Positions 24,387 through 36,360 of a DNA stretch of 64,000 bases are shown here, piece by piece. The translations under genes were made by a program, and so were the position numbers. The first letter of the stretch is position 1, and each line of letters opens with the position of its first letter. This stretch comes from Maylandia zebra (Eukaryota > Chordata > Actinopteri > Cichliformes > Cichlidae), in NCBI RefSeq assembly GCF_041146795.1, contig NC_135167.1, forward strand, positions 2,681,454 through 2,745,453, given 5' to 3'. The notes beneath the pieces were generated by a model that saw nothing but the letters and a program-made list of their open reading frames with translations, ran no database searches and was not told where the DNA came from.

Positions 24387-25274
24387 TTCATCTGTGAATG
24401 TTTGTGAAGCATTTCCACGTTAAGCTTAACAACCGATATATGGAGCGACTGCCTCTTCTTGCTGCTACTTCAATCATGAAACTGCTCATTGATCAGCTGA
24501 TCAGCTTTTCTGTCGCGAGTCCATCTCTCTTGTTTGTTTTTGGCCCACTTTGCACCAGAAAGAGGAAACCAGCAGCTGAACAACAGCAGCACGTTTAAGC
24601 TTGATAATCTGTTGTTAGAATTTATTTAATATTAATTTCTACACCAGGATCCTTTTCCACGCAGCTGACGGCTGGTAACTGTGCAGGGGCGGATCTAGCA
24701 AAGTTTAGCCAGGGGGGCCAATAGGGCATTAACAAGGAAAAGGGGGCACAAAGACATACTTTTCTTTCTTATTCTCATTTAAAATGTCGAGCTTTTAATA
24801 AATAATTATCTGAATCTTACAACCAAAGTTTTAATCTTATGTAAAATATATAGAAGTCCATTACTGTATATAGTAACTGTTAAGTCTAATATACCCTAGT
24901 AGGCTGTACTACTATACTACTATACCCTATTAGTTAGGTTGCTTAATATTTCTGCTAAGTACTCTTTAAAATACCAGAATAGGGAGGATGGAGTAGGTTT
25001 AAGTTTATTAGATTGATCAGTGTTGCTGAACTATGAATTATTTTGGGTGCAGTGTATTTTTTACATACAGGTATAACAGAATAGCTTTAGTATTGTTGTT
25101 TATTTAAACTTGAGTATAAACTTATACAAAATGCAGCAATATATTAAAAAAACAGTTTTATTGATTAAAAACACTATATCGGATTCATATCGGTATCGGC
25201 AGATATCCAAATTTATGATATCGGTATTGGTATCGGACATAAAAAAGTGGTATCGTGCCATCTCTAGTAGCAAC

Positions 25275-26845
25275 TGGATTACTGTGATATTAAAGAAAAT
25301 ATAAAAAATTCTCAAGCAAATTAAAAGCTCAAGACTTGTTTTTGGTTTCCATGCAGGTTTACAGACCTGTAATCCTGAATGAGTGTTACACTTTAATAAG
25401 TTTAAAATGGTTTCGATTAGCTGTTAGATGTTAGTACAATGTTATGCACGTGACAACGTTTGTACTTTCGTACGAGTCGTCTCACACTGTGGTTAGTCCA
25501 GAAGCTCCCACCGCGCAAAGCTTCACGATGTCTTGGCTCGGTGTAGTTGTGTTTGCAGTCAGACAGTTGTTTTTTGTAACACTCGTCACTTTGTAGTTGG
25601 TTTCACTCTACGTAGTAAATTTGTCTTTTTGGAGCAGTTTCATGTTTTTTCCTTTTGAAGTTTTGTCACTTTGTAGTTGGTTTGTCATTTTTGTAGTTTG
25701 TATTTTTGTGCATCTTTGAAGTTTTTGTGTTTCCTTGAAGTTGGTTTGTGTCGCTTTTCAGTAGATTTTCTTTCACAGTATTGTATTTTTATAGTTCTTA
25801 AGTCACTTAAATGAAGACAGCATTCCTTAACAAGCACAAGCTGGTTATTCACTGACAGCGGCCCTCCACATCTCCTAATCTCTGCATTCACTTACACTAT
25901 GCTTATTATTTCAAGCACAAACACTGATGCCATTGTGATTTCTTTTTTCTTTCATGTGTGAATTGTAACCTGCACCTGTGTTCACACACACACACACACA
26001 GTACTTCACGTGATGAGTGCTTCTTTAATCCTGTCAAGTTGCTTCTTTGGTGGCAGGAGGGTTAATTCAGGCGGCGCTGAGCGGAACAATTCGAGATCGG
26101 CGCTCTCTCGCTGCCCAGGAGTCACATCATTAACAGGAAGTGCTGGAGCAGTGGCGTCTCCTCCTCTGTGTGGCGTTCAGGTCTGGATTAATCCCACAGA
26201 GTCTGAGAGGAGTTATTATCTCAGCAGCGTCGTCTCTGCCTCTCTGCTCGTCAACCTTCGCTCTTCATAATCCATTACGCTGTGATCAGAATGCGCGCTG
26301 TGTTGATTGATTCAAATGTGTATTAGATCAGGGGAGCGGAGGTAGATTTAGAGTAATGGAGTCTCAGACCTCGTTCACTCAGCAGATGGATGATGGCAGC
26401 ATCAGCGCTCCATCAGTCCCGACGCTATGAGATAATATTTGAAGTGCGATGGATGTTCACGTCCACCGCCATGCGTTTCCCCGTGCCACCTTTATTTTTA
26501 CCCCCCGCTTCTTCAGGTGATGTCGGCAGGCCGCGTTGTTGCTGAATCGCTGCAGGATATGACAGTAATGGCTTCTCACATCAGTACACGCTCAGCGCAT
26601 CTTATGTTAACTCGCAGCGCTGCAGAGGAAGCATAGTTTGAGGTTCAGAGTCAAAATAAAGCACTTTGTGATGTGCGAAAATGTACATTTGGTGTCAATC
26701 CAATACCAAGTAAATACGGGGCCGGTATTGCTGATACCGAAACCAATACTGACGCTTTTAACCTGTAAAAGTAGCTTATGTTGGGGAGAGCAGTGTCTCA
26801 TGTCCCTTATTGCCACTGGCTGAGATTTTTATTTTCCACAGTAAT
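25275..26845. other. Intergenic stretch, no gene recognised
   Basis: This includes GT-rich low-complexity sequence at 25545-25760 and a (CA)n run at about 25984-26000. A less AT-rich patch at 26.03-26.6 kb could be a conserved noncoding element. No exon was recognised. Confidence 0.5.
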
Positions 26846-27296
26846 TAGTTAATTTGGTGTGGGTTTTGATAATCGATTTTCCGATTTAAAATCGATTCTA
26901 GCTTGAGTAACGCGATATCGATTCATTAAAATCCTGAATTCATTTTTAACTCATTCATGTATTTTGCCCAAAACGTCACAATCTCAGGATAAATCCCACA
27001 AAATTTCAACAACCACTGAACAGCTAAAACAGTAAACGAGAGCAGGTACACGGATTCTGCACAAAGACATAAACACAGCGCGCGGACCCGACGCATCTTT
27101 TTTTGCGCTGGATTCTGGAGCTGCAGGTTTTGTGTCTCTCCAACCAAAATATCAGTCTGTACATGCAGAGAGCTTTTCTTCTAGTGATGGGTCGTTCACG
27201 AACGAAATGGCTCTTAGAGCCGGTTCTTTCTGCACACGAGCCTTCTGCTTTACGCTTGGCAGAGGGGGGAGGGGCGGTAGTTACACTCAGTAGCAC

Positions 27297-27855
27297 CAGT
27301 GTTGCCAACTTAGCGACTTTGTCGCTATATTTAGCAAATTTTCAGACCCCTTAGCGACTTTTTTTCTAAAAAAAAGTCGCTAAAAAAAGACGTGAAAGCG
27401 CGTATCGCTTTTACTCTCAACAAGCAGCGGGTGCTGTAACGCAGTCAGTTCTTCTTTTACTCTTTTACTCTTATGCTGTTTTGTGAATCACAAGGTTTAA
27501 AACTACTTATAAACACACACACACAAAGTAACTCCACCAGAGTGCCAATTTCGGGTCACTTTTGCCGGTCCAAGCCCGGGTAAAGGAGCAGGGTTGGAAT
27601 TGTGACATTAAAAAAAAACAATAATTGCTAAAAGAAATTTAATTTGTAGTTCTAAATAAACTTTAAATGCATTTAGGACGTTTTTTACTCACTTTATGTC
27701 TCTTCCACGATGTTATTTCTCTCTCCAACAACATAGGTTACAATTAGATTAGCATGACCAATTATGCAAATTAGGCGATGACGTCATTTAGCGACTTCTA
27801 GCGACTTTTAGGACAGCCAATAGCGATTTTCCTTACTGAGGAGTTGGCAACACTG
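27297..27855. mobile_element. hAT element C (AGCGACTTT family), nested in B
   Basis: A perfect 8-bp duplication, agtagcac, lies at 27289-27296 and 27856-27863. The terminal inverted repeats are cagtgttgccaact...agttggcaacactg. Subterminal TAGCGACTTT repeats occur on both sides. It is 559 bp and noncoding. Confidence 0.95.
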
Positions 27856-28204
27856 AGTAGCACAGGAACAGAGCGGGAGGGAGACAGAGAGAAAGAGAGC
27901 CAGGGACAACAACGTCACATTAGAAAGGTATAGTAATCATCCACAACTATATTCAGTTGCAGATGATAAAGGATTCAGAAAGTTCATGCATGACAGAGAA
28001 TATGCATGTTCTTTTTGTTTTCATATTATAAGTTATATTTAATTGTGTTGTGGTTTGCGGTGTTTTGTGTTGTTTCACTTTAAATTTGTAAAAGGAAAAA
28101 GCTGAAAATTTAAATAGTTAAAAGTTGAAATGTGAATAGTTGATTTTTGTATTATGATTTATTTATTACATTTTATGTGGAGTGAATAAATAAAAGTATA
28201 TTTA

Positions 28205-28892
28205 CGGTGGCCCCTAGAGACAAAGCACGTAAAAACTCCAAAACACGTACGAACTCTGAAGCACGTACAAACCCTGAAGCACGTACAAACTCAAAAACAC
28301 GTACAAACTCCAAAACACGTACAAACACGTACAAAACTCCAAAACACGTACGAACTCTGAAGCACGTACAAACCCTGAAGCACGTGCAAACTCCAAAACA
28401 TGTACAAACACGTACAAAACTCCAAAACATGTACGAACTCTGAAGCACGTACAAACCCTGAAGCACGTGCAAACTCCAAAACATGTAAAAACACGTACAA
28501 ACTCCAAAACATGTACAAACACGTACAAACTCCAAAACACGTACAAACTCTGAAGCACGTAAAAACTCAGGAGCACATAAAAACTCAAAACACGTACAAA
28601 ATCAACAGAAGTGCTCCAGGATGCTGGGCGCAGTGTTGAGCTTTTGTTACCTACTGGCTACACAAGCCAGCAAGTACCAACGACTGGATTTGGTGTGTGG
28701 TAGTAACAGGTAAATGAACTTTTTTTTTTAAATTATTTGAATATATATGAGTGCCTGTGTATAAATACACAAATACACACATGCTTTCAATTGTGTAATT
28801 TAAGTGATCTAGTAGCTCTGCTTTGGAAGTTCAGTTCATGCTAGAAATGTGTTTTGGAGTTTGTACGTGTTTTGTCTCTAGGGGCCACCGCA
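28205..28892. mobile_element. Element D (GGTGGCCCCTAGAGAC ends), nested in B
   Basis: An 8-bp duplication, tatattta, lies at 28197-28204 and 28893-28900. The termini are inverted: cggtggcccctagagacaaa at 28205-28224 and its reverse complement at 28871-28890. Two bases (ca) lie between the right inverted repeat and the duplication. The interior left half is a minisatellite (28222-28590). It is noncoding. Confidence 0.85.
28222..28590. repeat. Minisatellite: degenerate ACGTACAAACTCCAAAAC array
   Basis: About 20 units of 15-18 bp repeat in tandem. Variants include cacgtacaaactccaaaac, cacgtacgaactctgaag and cacgtacaaaccctgaag. Some higher-order repetition is seen: the block at 28310-28380 recurs at about 28400-28470. 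One unit lies beside the inverted repeat at each end of element D, so the array seems to have grown from the left terminal unit. The long frames here on both strands are artefacts of the repeat. Confidence 0.93.
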
Positions 28893-29855
28893 TATATTTA
28901 TATATAAATAAAACCACTTTTTTTTACGTTAGTAATTCCTTTTGTGCGTAATTTTATATTATTGTTAATAATAAATTAACTAAAGCAACAAAACAACCTG
29001 AAGAGCCGGTTCGGAGCCGAAAGAGCCGGCTCTTTTTAGTGAGCCGAACCGAAAGAGCCGGATCTCTAAAAAGAGCCGGAAATCCCATCACTATTTTTTT
29101 CAAATTCTGTAATTCTCACTCGCTTTGGCAACTTTGTACTTTTGTGTTACTCGGAGCAACAACTCCACCTCATTGTTAGTCCATTTAAAAAACTTGCTGC
29201 TTTTCCTCAACATTTTGCTGCGACGTTTCAAAGAGCCGGAAAGTAAATAAGCGGCAGACAGAAATGAGGCAGGTCGAATCTTCTTGCATTTTACACATGC
29301 GCAGGACTGGAACCGTAAGCGTTTTCGGCTGTTTCAATGTGGACGCACAACTCTGTGAAAACGATTGAAAACACTAGTGTGGACGCGTTTTCAAATCTAT
29401 CCAGGCTAGCTAGCTATCTAGGCTCAACTTTTTAAATTATGCAAAATGTTTAACTGTATCTCTAATAGAAACTTCTTTAACTTTGCTCTGCTTCACTTCA
29501 GCAGCATCAGGTAATGTTCAGATGTTGATTCATGGTTTTCTTCCGTTTCTGTTCGTCTGCAGAATATTTTTAAGGTTATCTGTTAGAAAAAGCCAGACCA
29601 GGAAAATTTCCTTCATGTTTTTCTGTTTTATCTTCAGTTACTTTGACACAAAGGCATCTGCTGTGATGCTCACAGCTCTGATAAAGTCTCACAAATGTCA
29701 GCTTTCTTTTTATATATGTAAAATATGTATATGTACTGATTAGTGATCAGAATTATAATATTTCTGACTGTCTGAGGCAAAATTTCCCAGATTCAAATCC
29801 ATTTGAATTGAATTGATTCAAGAAATCAGTGATGATACACAGCCCTATAGTTAAT

Positions 29856-30267
29856 ATAATAAAATACGCCTTTCAGCTTTTTATATATTTAGTTTTTTAG
29901 GAGAGCTGGAACGTAATTGTGCCCGCCTCTGAAGCACTCTGGGTCAAATGTGCTATAAATAAAACAGATGTAACAGTCAACACAAAAAGGTTCAGACACT
30001 TTCCATGGCAATGTTTCATTTAAAAAAAAAAAAAACGTATTTAACCCACTCAGTGGGCTACATCTGTTCATGCCAGTATCGATATTATCGATATTTGGTT
30101 CAATCTCTCCACCTCGAGTCTCGAGTTGAAAGATAGAGGAAATCCCCAAACAGCAACAACACACAAAGGTTTTTATGTTTAACAGCCTGACGTCTGTCCA
30201 GTCATCAGGTTAGCATTAGCTGTAATCTAACCTACGTTTCTGAGAAATGCTAGTATTTTTTCGTGCT
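29856..30267. other. Intergenic stretch, no gene recognised
   Basis: This is AT-rich unique-looking sequence between two transposons, with a poly-A run at 30020-30035. Nothing else was recognised. Confidence 0.5.
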
Positions 30268-31124
30268 ATCCGGTTGTTCAGTCTGACGTCACTAGCCGTG
30301 TCTGGGTCTAAACTCCGCTGCAGGTCCATATATCAAACGATCACTATGGGATTACTGAGAGTTGAAAAACTGTCTAAAGTCTTTCATCTTTAATAAAATG
30401 ATCAGCGTTCTGCTCTACCAGGTGTAACAATTGAGTTTAACATCCAGGCATCCATGAAAACGGAATTTATGACATTTAACGGAGTTAGAAGTTAGCAGGG
30501 AGTTAGCTCGCTAGCTTCTATCTAAATACAATATAGCATGTCCTGACTGCAGGGTTTTGGAAACAAATTAAAACGTACAGCTCTGCTATCACTTCCAGCA
30601 TAAATGAAGACAGAAAACTAAACAGCAGTGACGTTTGTAGGGTTACTGAAGTTGGGCTAGCTGGTATATAATGATGTGCTACGTGACCGCTAGCGACACA
30701 GCTATGTTAGCATAATATAAACAAGCTAACTTTTTTTCCACTCGATAAAAGTTAATGTGAGTGTTCTCGGTGGTCAGGAACAAATGTAATCGCATGGCAG
30801 GATGCTGTAAAAGGACCAAACTTCAGCCAGGAGAACAACTGAGATAATCCATCCACAATACGAGGTTAGTCATTCATATACTGCTGCATGGGCTGGGCTG
30901 TAGTTACATCCTAAGGTTTTAAAAACTGAGCTTAAATAAATGATTAGCGGTAATAAAAGCCGAGGGAGGTCAACAGGGGTCGCTGACTGTTTTAGGAGCT
31001 TTTTGAGATCAAATAGAAGAAAATACATAACATTAAACATGTTAACAACACAAAAGCCATATTAAACGCAGACTACTTTAGACCCGGAAGTAGGATTCGT
31101 CGCGTCATCACTGAACAACCGGAT
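30268..31124. mobile_element. DNA transposon (nonautonomous), copy 2 of the 857-bp pair
   Basis: It begins atccggttgttcag and ends ctgaacaaccggat, so the outer inverted repeat here is perfect over 14 bp. Length and orientation equal the copy at 3618-4474. The flanks differ between copies, so this is two insertions and not a segmental duplication. Confidence 0.88.
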
Positions 31125-31753
31125 AATTAAAACGATCACAGAGGCCGAAGTTCAGGCTTCAGAGCGATGTTGTTTGATGTCAGATTAGCTCCAATCATCT
31201 TTTTATATACACTCTGTGTAGCACTGATTTCCTGGGTGAATCAAAACCCAACCTTGGACGAGTCACTAATGAGCTGCTGGTGTTGACCACGTCAGGATTC
31301 ATCTTCTTCTGTGTGCAAACTCAAAGAAGGTGAAAAGCCATAAACTAGAACTGTTGGTGTTTAGGAAATTTGTATTGAATTTATATGTTGAGAGGAGCAG
31401 AGACTGGGCCAATAATCCAACACAGCAAAGAATCACGAACTCGTGCTTCTGGGTACAAACGGTCACGTTTGAGTTCGTTTTTTTCGTCCTGCTGGAGAGT
31501 CCAGAGAGCATAAATGCTGCAGACACAGAGTATACTTACTTTAGAAGTACATCCATTTCTGTGTTGGTGTCACTGATAGAAAAAAACTTGACATATCTGT
31601 GAAATCGATTTTCTTTTGTGGATGGTTTGATGTATAATTGATTATTTTTCCTCTTATGTACACAAATGCTACTCTAAAAACCTGATATGTAACTCCAGGG
31701 GAAGAGGTGTGAAACTAAACCTGAACTGATTGGAGAATTTAATTGAGTTGGAT
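31125..31753. other. Intergenic stretch, no gene recognised
   Basis: No coding exon or transposon end was recognised. The frames at 31299-31526 and 31330-31602 overlap on opposite strands without any domain. Confidence 0.45.
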
Positions 31754-31773
31754 GTCTAGAGACCACTTTTACG

Positions 31774-31875
31774 TGGTCTTGGTCTCGGCGGACTTTGGTC
31801 TTGGTCTTGTCTTGGTCTCGGCGGACTTTGGTCTTGGTCTTGTCTTCGTCTCGCTGTCTCGGTCTCGCTGTCTCA
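31774..31875 (+). repeat. Tandem repeat, GGTCTCGGCGGACTTTGG (33-bp unit)
   Basis: Two full 33-bp units are followed by shorter CGTCTCGCTGTCTCG units. Confidence 0.85.
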
Positions 31876-33131
31876 GATCGACATAGTGTTCGGGAGATTT
31901 GGATTCAACCATCGGCGGAGCGGTGATCACTTGACCCATATTACGTTACTTGCTCTTCGAGTGAATCAACAAAAGGCGAAATGAAAAGCCGAACAACAAC
32001 AATGCTGTTTTTTTGAGTCTTAGCTCACATGTGTTTGTTTCATATTTTCAGTTGTTTCCCTCCACGGCTGAACAAAACTCTCTAAATCAGTTTCAGTTAT
32101 GTACTGGTGAACACAACAATGGACATAAGGATCTTCTTTCAAAGAAAAAACTCTGGTAGATGTTATTTTATATATTATGCTTTGTATGTTGTTCAGTATA
32201 TTTCTATGCAAAACAAGAGGAACTTCAATACACAGCAGTATATTCACAGCTGAAACCAGATATTTACACTTTAGGGAAAAAACATAAAAACATTTTTTTT
32301 TTTTTTTTTTTACTGTTGAACATCAATTTAGAGTAAACTTGTTTGTTTTAGATAAATAAATATTGAAATGTCTTTTGAATTAGTTAAATGTCAGAATAAA
32401 GAGAGAGAGAGCTGTCTATTTTGACCACTTTCATCAAATTTAGGTTTACATGTACACTAAGTTTATTGTTAATTAATAAGAAAACTCTGGACGATTCCAT
32501 TCTGAGTAGGGCTGAACGATTATGGAAAATAATCTAATTGCGATTTTTTGCCCCAATATTGCGATTGCGATGCGATATGCGATTATTTTTTAAGGTATTT
32601 GTCTTCTGTATTATTAAACAAAGACAAGCAATACATCATATAGTATGGCCAATACTATATTACATTAATTTTAAACTGTTCTTTCCTGGAAGACAGACCT
32701 CTGTTATGATGACATGAGGTGATGCATGAATTGATGACTGACATTTTTATTTAACTTCTTCAATCACAACAGTATATTTGAACATACACAATAGTTTATT
32801 TTTAGCTTACAAACATCTGAGCATAAAGTGCTGACAAGGAACCCTGGTGTAAACATTAAAATGAAAGTCAGTACAATGTGCAGATTGCAGAAATATACAT
32901 AAACAAAATCAGTGGCTTTACCACACTCAGTTTTTCGACATCTGTGAACTACTAGACAGTCATTCAATTAAAAAATAATATTAAATAAATAAAACTAATA
33001 AATAAAAAATACACACATCTTACTGATCTCTGCAGTCAGTAACATTACACATAAAGTGCAAACATAATAGCAATTGTATAAACACACACACAAACACGCC
33101 TTTAAAGTTTAAAGGCGTGAAATTGGACGGT

Positions 33132-33163
33132 CTAGCCTTCTGATTAGCTAATCAGAAGGCTAG
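33132..33163. repeat. Perfect 32-bp palindrome in the hAT
   Basis: The sequence ctagccttctgattag is followed directly by its exact reverse complement. Confidence 0.97.
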
Positions 33164-33335
33164 TTCTGATTAGCGTCACCGCTGTCTCGGTGGAGTTTAA
33201 TAAACTCGGCCGTCTGCTTCTTGCTATCTAAAATATAACCAGACACTGGTGTAAATTCTCGACTGTCTCATACTTCTGTTTAATAAGTTTTCTGTTTGAC
33301 GTTTAGTCAGCTGTGTGAAAACCAAGGAGGAACCC

Positions 33336-33372
33336 ACCCGGGGGATTAATAAAGTTTTATTTTATCTAATCT
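33336..33372 (+). repeat. LINE 3' tail scrap
   Basis: The sequence cgggggattaataaagtttt followed by a TCTAAT-type simple tail is a common end of fish LINEs. Confidence 0.6.
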
Positions 33373-34174
33373 AATAACTTTAATCTCAGCCAAACCGATT
33401 TACTCACGAACAAACAAAACACTGAAAAAAGCCCAACAATAACATTTTTAGGTTGTCTAAGTGACTTATATATTACATTTAACCCGAGCAGCGAAACTCC
33501 GCGGTGATCTGAAAATGATGTGCCGGGAGTTGTGCCGTTCTTGGCCGCATCAGTAACCCTCGAGCTCCCGGCTAGCTGTCGAGCTGGTGGGTAGCAGACG
33601 CCTCTGAAAACGTCGAAGCACTTTTGCAAATATGGGATATCTTGATAAACCGAGCAGATATTTGATGTTTACACAACTACTTTCTCGCCTGAAAATATGT
33701 TAAAAGTTTATTTTGTGACCCAGAAAGATTAGTATGAGTAATTTTAAAACTTAGTAGCGGCCGCCATTGCTGGAAACTGGAGTTTGGCTGGGCCGCGCTA
33801 TGAATTCTGGGATATGGTAGTAATTTGGACAGCCTTCGGCGCGTCGCTGTGACGTAATTGGTCTACAAATGCGGCCTCAGGAGGATGCAGCCCATGAATT
33901 GTATAATATAATCGCAGTATAATCGCAGCCTTTGCGGTTAGAAAATTGCACTTGATCATGTCGCGATATTATCGCAAATGCGATATATCGTTCAGCCCTA
34001 ATTCTGAGCTGAAGAAGCTTCTGATAGGTTCGTAGACTCCATGTGAGTAAATTGGTGGCTGCAGTTTAAAGACTCTCTTGTCTTGGTCTTGACTCGGTCT
34101 GTCTTGGTCTCGATAGCCTCTGGTCTTGGTATTGTCTTGGTCTTGGTTTAGGCGGTCTTGACTACAAGTCTAGA

Positions 34175-36360
34175 ATTTAATAACAACTAAAACTCTTTGA
34201 CTGTCAAATAACATCTAACTCTATAACCGGTTGATTTATATCGATGGTTTTAAGCTTTAAGAAATGAGAGTTCCTTCTAATCTATGCGGACGCTTTTATT
34301 AGTTTCTTTTCTGCTGCTGCTGTTTCCTGATAATTTCCTAAAAATGACAAATAATAATTTCCCCAGGGAGGGAAAACAATTAAAGCTGTTCAAAACAAAA
34401 CCACATCTTCACTCCTGTCAGTCGGTAAATTAATATTTGTGGAGGCAGAAAATAAACCCAAGGATCCGGCGAGGAGTTTAGCGGCCGGGCTGCGTCTCCC
34501 ATCTATCAGCAGAGCTAATTCGCACCCAGGATGAAGCAGTGCTGGCTGAAAAACAGCCATAATTTTGACCGTCCTTATGTATTTATCAAGATGAATAATC
34601 AGGATGAAATATCCCCCCACCACCACCACCCAAGCCCAGGAGCTGAGAGTGGAGGATCCTTCACTGCCAATCGCTCTGCCACATCAATATTCAGACGATC
34701 AGCGGCCCATGAGTAAACAGGAAGAAGCGCTGGCCTCGGCATATTTAAACGCAGCCAGTTTAGCGCGGCAGCTATTAACTGATCTGCCCGTTATTTATTT
34801 CCTTTCCTTGTTATTAACGCCGGACGTGATATTATTCTAATTATATCCGGCCCAATCAGCAGTATGGCCTGTCTGTGGCTCATTTCCATTAGCTTTGTCT
34901 TTCACACTGTGATACTAATTCAATGAGACATCAAACATTTAAATGGAGCTGAGATGCAGAGGTCAGGAGTTTCTCACTGGGTTTTTTTCCTCTCTTATTG
35001 CTTCGCTGTAATTGTGTTTGTCCCCCCGCCGGATGACTGATCACTTCGAGCGGCCCGTCCCATCAGATGAGCCGCACACTAATGTGTTAGTTTGCTCTCT
35101 AATGCTAATATGTGTTTTGTTGTGGAAGAGGTGCTGCCGGACTCTGAGCACCATCCAAGGCTTCGGGTTCGACAACAGGACGGGAAGAAAAGCGAGAAGG
35201 AAAAGTTTCAGAGAAAAACGCCAAACCAGAGGATGGACGCTCAAAAGACACAGCGAGCCACAAGAGGGTTCGGGAGAAAAACTAAAACCAGGTTTTCCAT
35301 CAGAGTGCTTCACAAGTTTCACAATCTAACTTGAATTAAAGCCCGTTTTCCTATTCTATAAATATTAGCTCGGTGGCCAATAGTCACGTTGATTTAAATG
35401 GCACTTTTAAGCACACCAAAGAGCAGCACAACAATCAAGAAAATGCTATTTAAAAAGCCCGTAATTTAAAGCAAAATGAAAACATGAATAATTACAGATA
35501 ACAATCAATCAATCAATCAAAGCTTTATTCGCTGTACACCCTGTACAGTTCACAGAATGAGAGTTACAAGAAAAAGTGAGCTTTGGTGAAGCAGACGACC
35601 TGATTCGGAGGCTGTTCAAGGATGATTGTTGGTTGGCCTGGTCTGCATCAGGACGATCCAACAGAAAATAGAAGCTCAGCTGCAGAATTTATTCTGCAGA
35701 ACGTAGCGCTACGGGGGTTTTATGTTCCTCATCAGCTCTATGTGCAGGTAGTGACATCTCTGAGTCCTGGGACGGTAACAAAAAGAGCTAAATTGGAGTA
35801 CTTAAAGAAACAATAAAATAGACGAATACTGGAGTGGCTACTTTTAAGTCTACTGATTATCAACTAAATCAACTATTGTCCCCATGGCTTTTAAATATGG
35901 AATAAAAAGATGGTTTTATGTCTCGTATATACACATATTTGTCTCGATTCGACTCGACTCGTTTTGGTTGTTTTCCATTACAGTGGTATTCCACCTCAAT
36001 GTGCACGGGGTTGTTATAGCAACGTGGGACAAAAGTCTCGTAATGTCATTTGTATGCAAAATAAACACAACACAACAATGGAGGACATCCAAACAACGGT
36101 GTACCTGCTGCTAAACTGAGGTAAGTGTCTGCACCTTGGTATTGGACCATGGCGTTGGTTTGTGTGCTGCCTTTCACCTCATTGTGGGTGTCAGGAATGT
36201 CGGGTTGGACTCTTGTGAAGGAGTCGCTCTCATGACTCATCCAGTGATGCCACTCCCTGACCAATCAGTGGCATGCAGTCTGTTGACATCACATTCACAG
36301 CATTCATTGGAACCCCGATAGAGTAGGTGCTAAAAATGACTTGGTACAAGGTCCTGTCAT
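34175..36360. other. Intergenic stretch, no gene recognised
   Basis: The part 34.43-34.95 kb (AT/GC mixed, with several ATTAAC, TTAATT and CATTAG words) has the look of a conserved noncoding element; this is a guess from texture. A (CAAT)n run with the LINE-like tail caaagctttattcgctgtac lies at 35503-35545. No exon was recognised. Confidence 0.45.

Larger units (their letters stand above)
21876..25266. mobile_element. hAT-type transposon (TATCGG family) carrying a nested LINE
   Basis: A perfect 8-bp target duplication, gtagcaac, lies at 21868-21875 and 25267-25274. The ends are tagagatgg...ccatctcta inverted repeats. Both ends carry many TATCGGTATCGG/CCGATA motifs. About 1.1 kb of the interior is original hAT sequence; the rest is the LINE at 22108-24386. 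A short block at 24685-24760 (aggggcggatctagcaaag) resembles a further dispersed fish repeat whose second end I could not find. No intact hAT transposase frame is visible. Confidence 0.9.
27182..29093. mobile_element. hAT element B (AAGAGCCGG family), nested in A
   Basis: The ends are tagtgatggg and cccatcacta, exact 10-bp inverted repeats. The flanks ttttcttc (27174-27181) and tttttttc (29094-29101) match at 7 of 8. Both ends carry GGCTCTT/AAGAGCCGG subterminal repeats. Two further elements, C and D, sit inside it. Confidence 0.85.
26854..29847. mobile_element. hAT element A (outer layer of a nested stack), reverse copy of the 16-1150 family
   Basis: A perfect 8-bp duplication, tagttaat, lies at 26846-26853 and 29848-29855. 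The right end (atcagtgatgatacacagcc, then cta) is the reverse complement of the left end of the copy at 16-1150. The left end has AATCGATT motifs. The inner text also matches that copy (aatcctgaattc, cagcgcgcggacccg, cttttacagag-type words). It is split by element B at 27182-29093. Confidence 0.9.
32507..34000. mobile_element. hAT-type transposon (TTGCGATT family)
   Basis: A perfect 8-bp duplication, attctgag, lies at 32499-32506 and 34001-34008. The ends are tagggctgaacgat and atcgttcagcccta, perfect 14-bp inverted repeats. Subterminal GCGATTGCGAT / ATCGCAAATGCGAT motifs occur at both ends. It holds a 32-bp perfect palindrome and a LINE tail scrap at 33336-33372. The frame at 33366-33629 has no recognised domain, so the element looks nonautonomous. 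Confidence 0.93.
31761..34167. mobile_element. Probable composite element with GGTCTTGG-repeat ends
   Basis: The same word, gtctaga, flanks the interval at 31754-31760 and 34168-34174 and may be part of a target duplication. Both ends carry GGTCTTGGTCT repeats (31774-31875 and 34074-34162). On the left a 33-bp unit starting ggtctcggcggactttggtc is repeated twice. Clear terminal inverted repeats were not found, so the limits are tentative. A hAT (32507-34000) sits inside. Confidence 0.5.

Noticed and set aside
24685..24760. Additional complete transposon starting aggggcggatctagc
   Set aside because: Only one end could be found, with no matching inverted end or duplication.
28173..28639. Cys/Phe- or Thr/Asn-rich frames of 75-124 codons on both strands, and a CRISPR-like spaced repeat
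   Set aside because: They are the translation of a minisatellite in a transposon. The units are contiguous and degenerate, with no unique spacers, so neither a gene nor a CRISPR array is supported.
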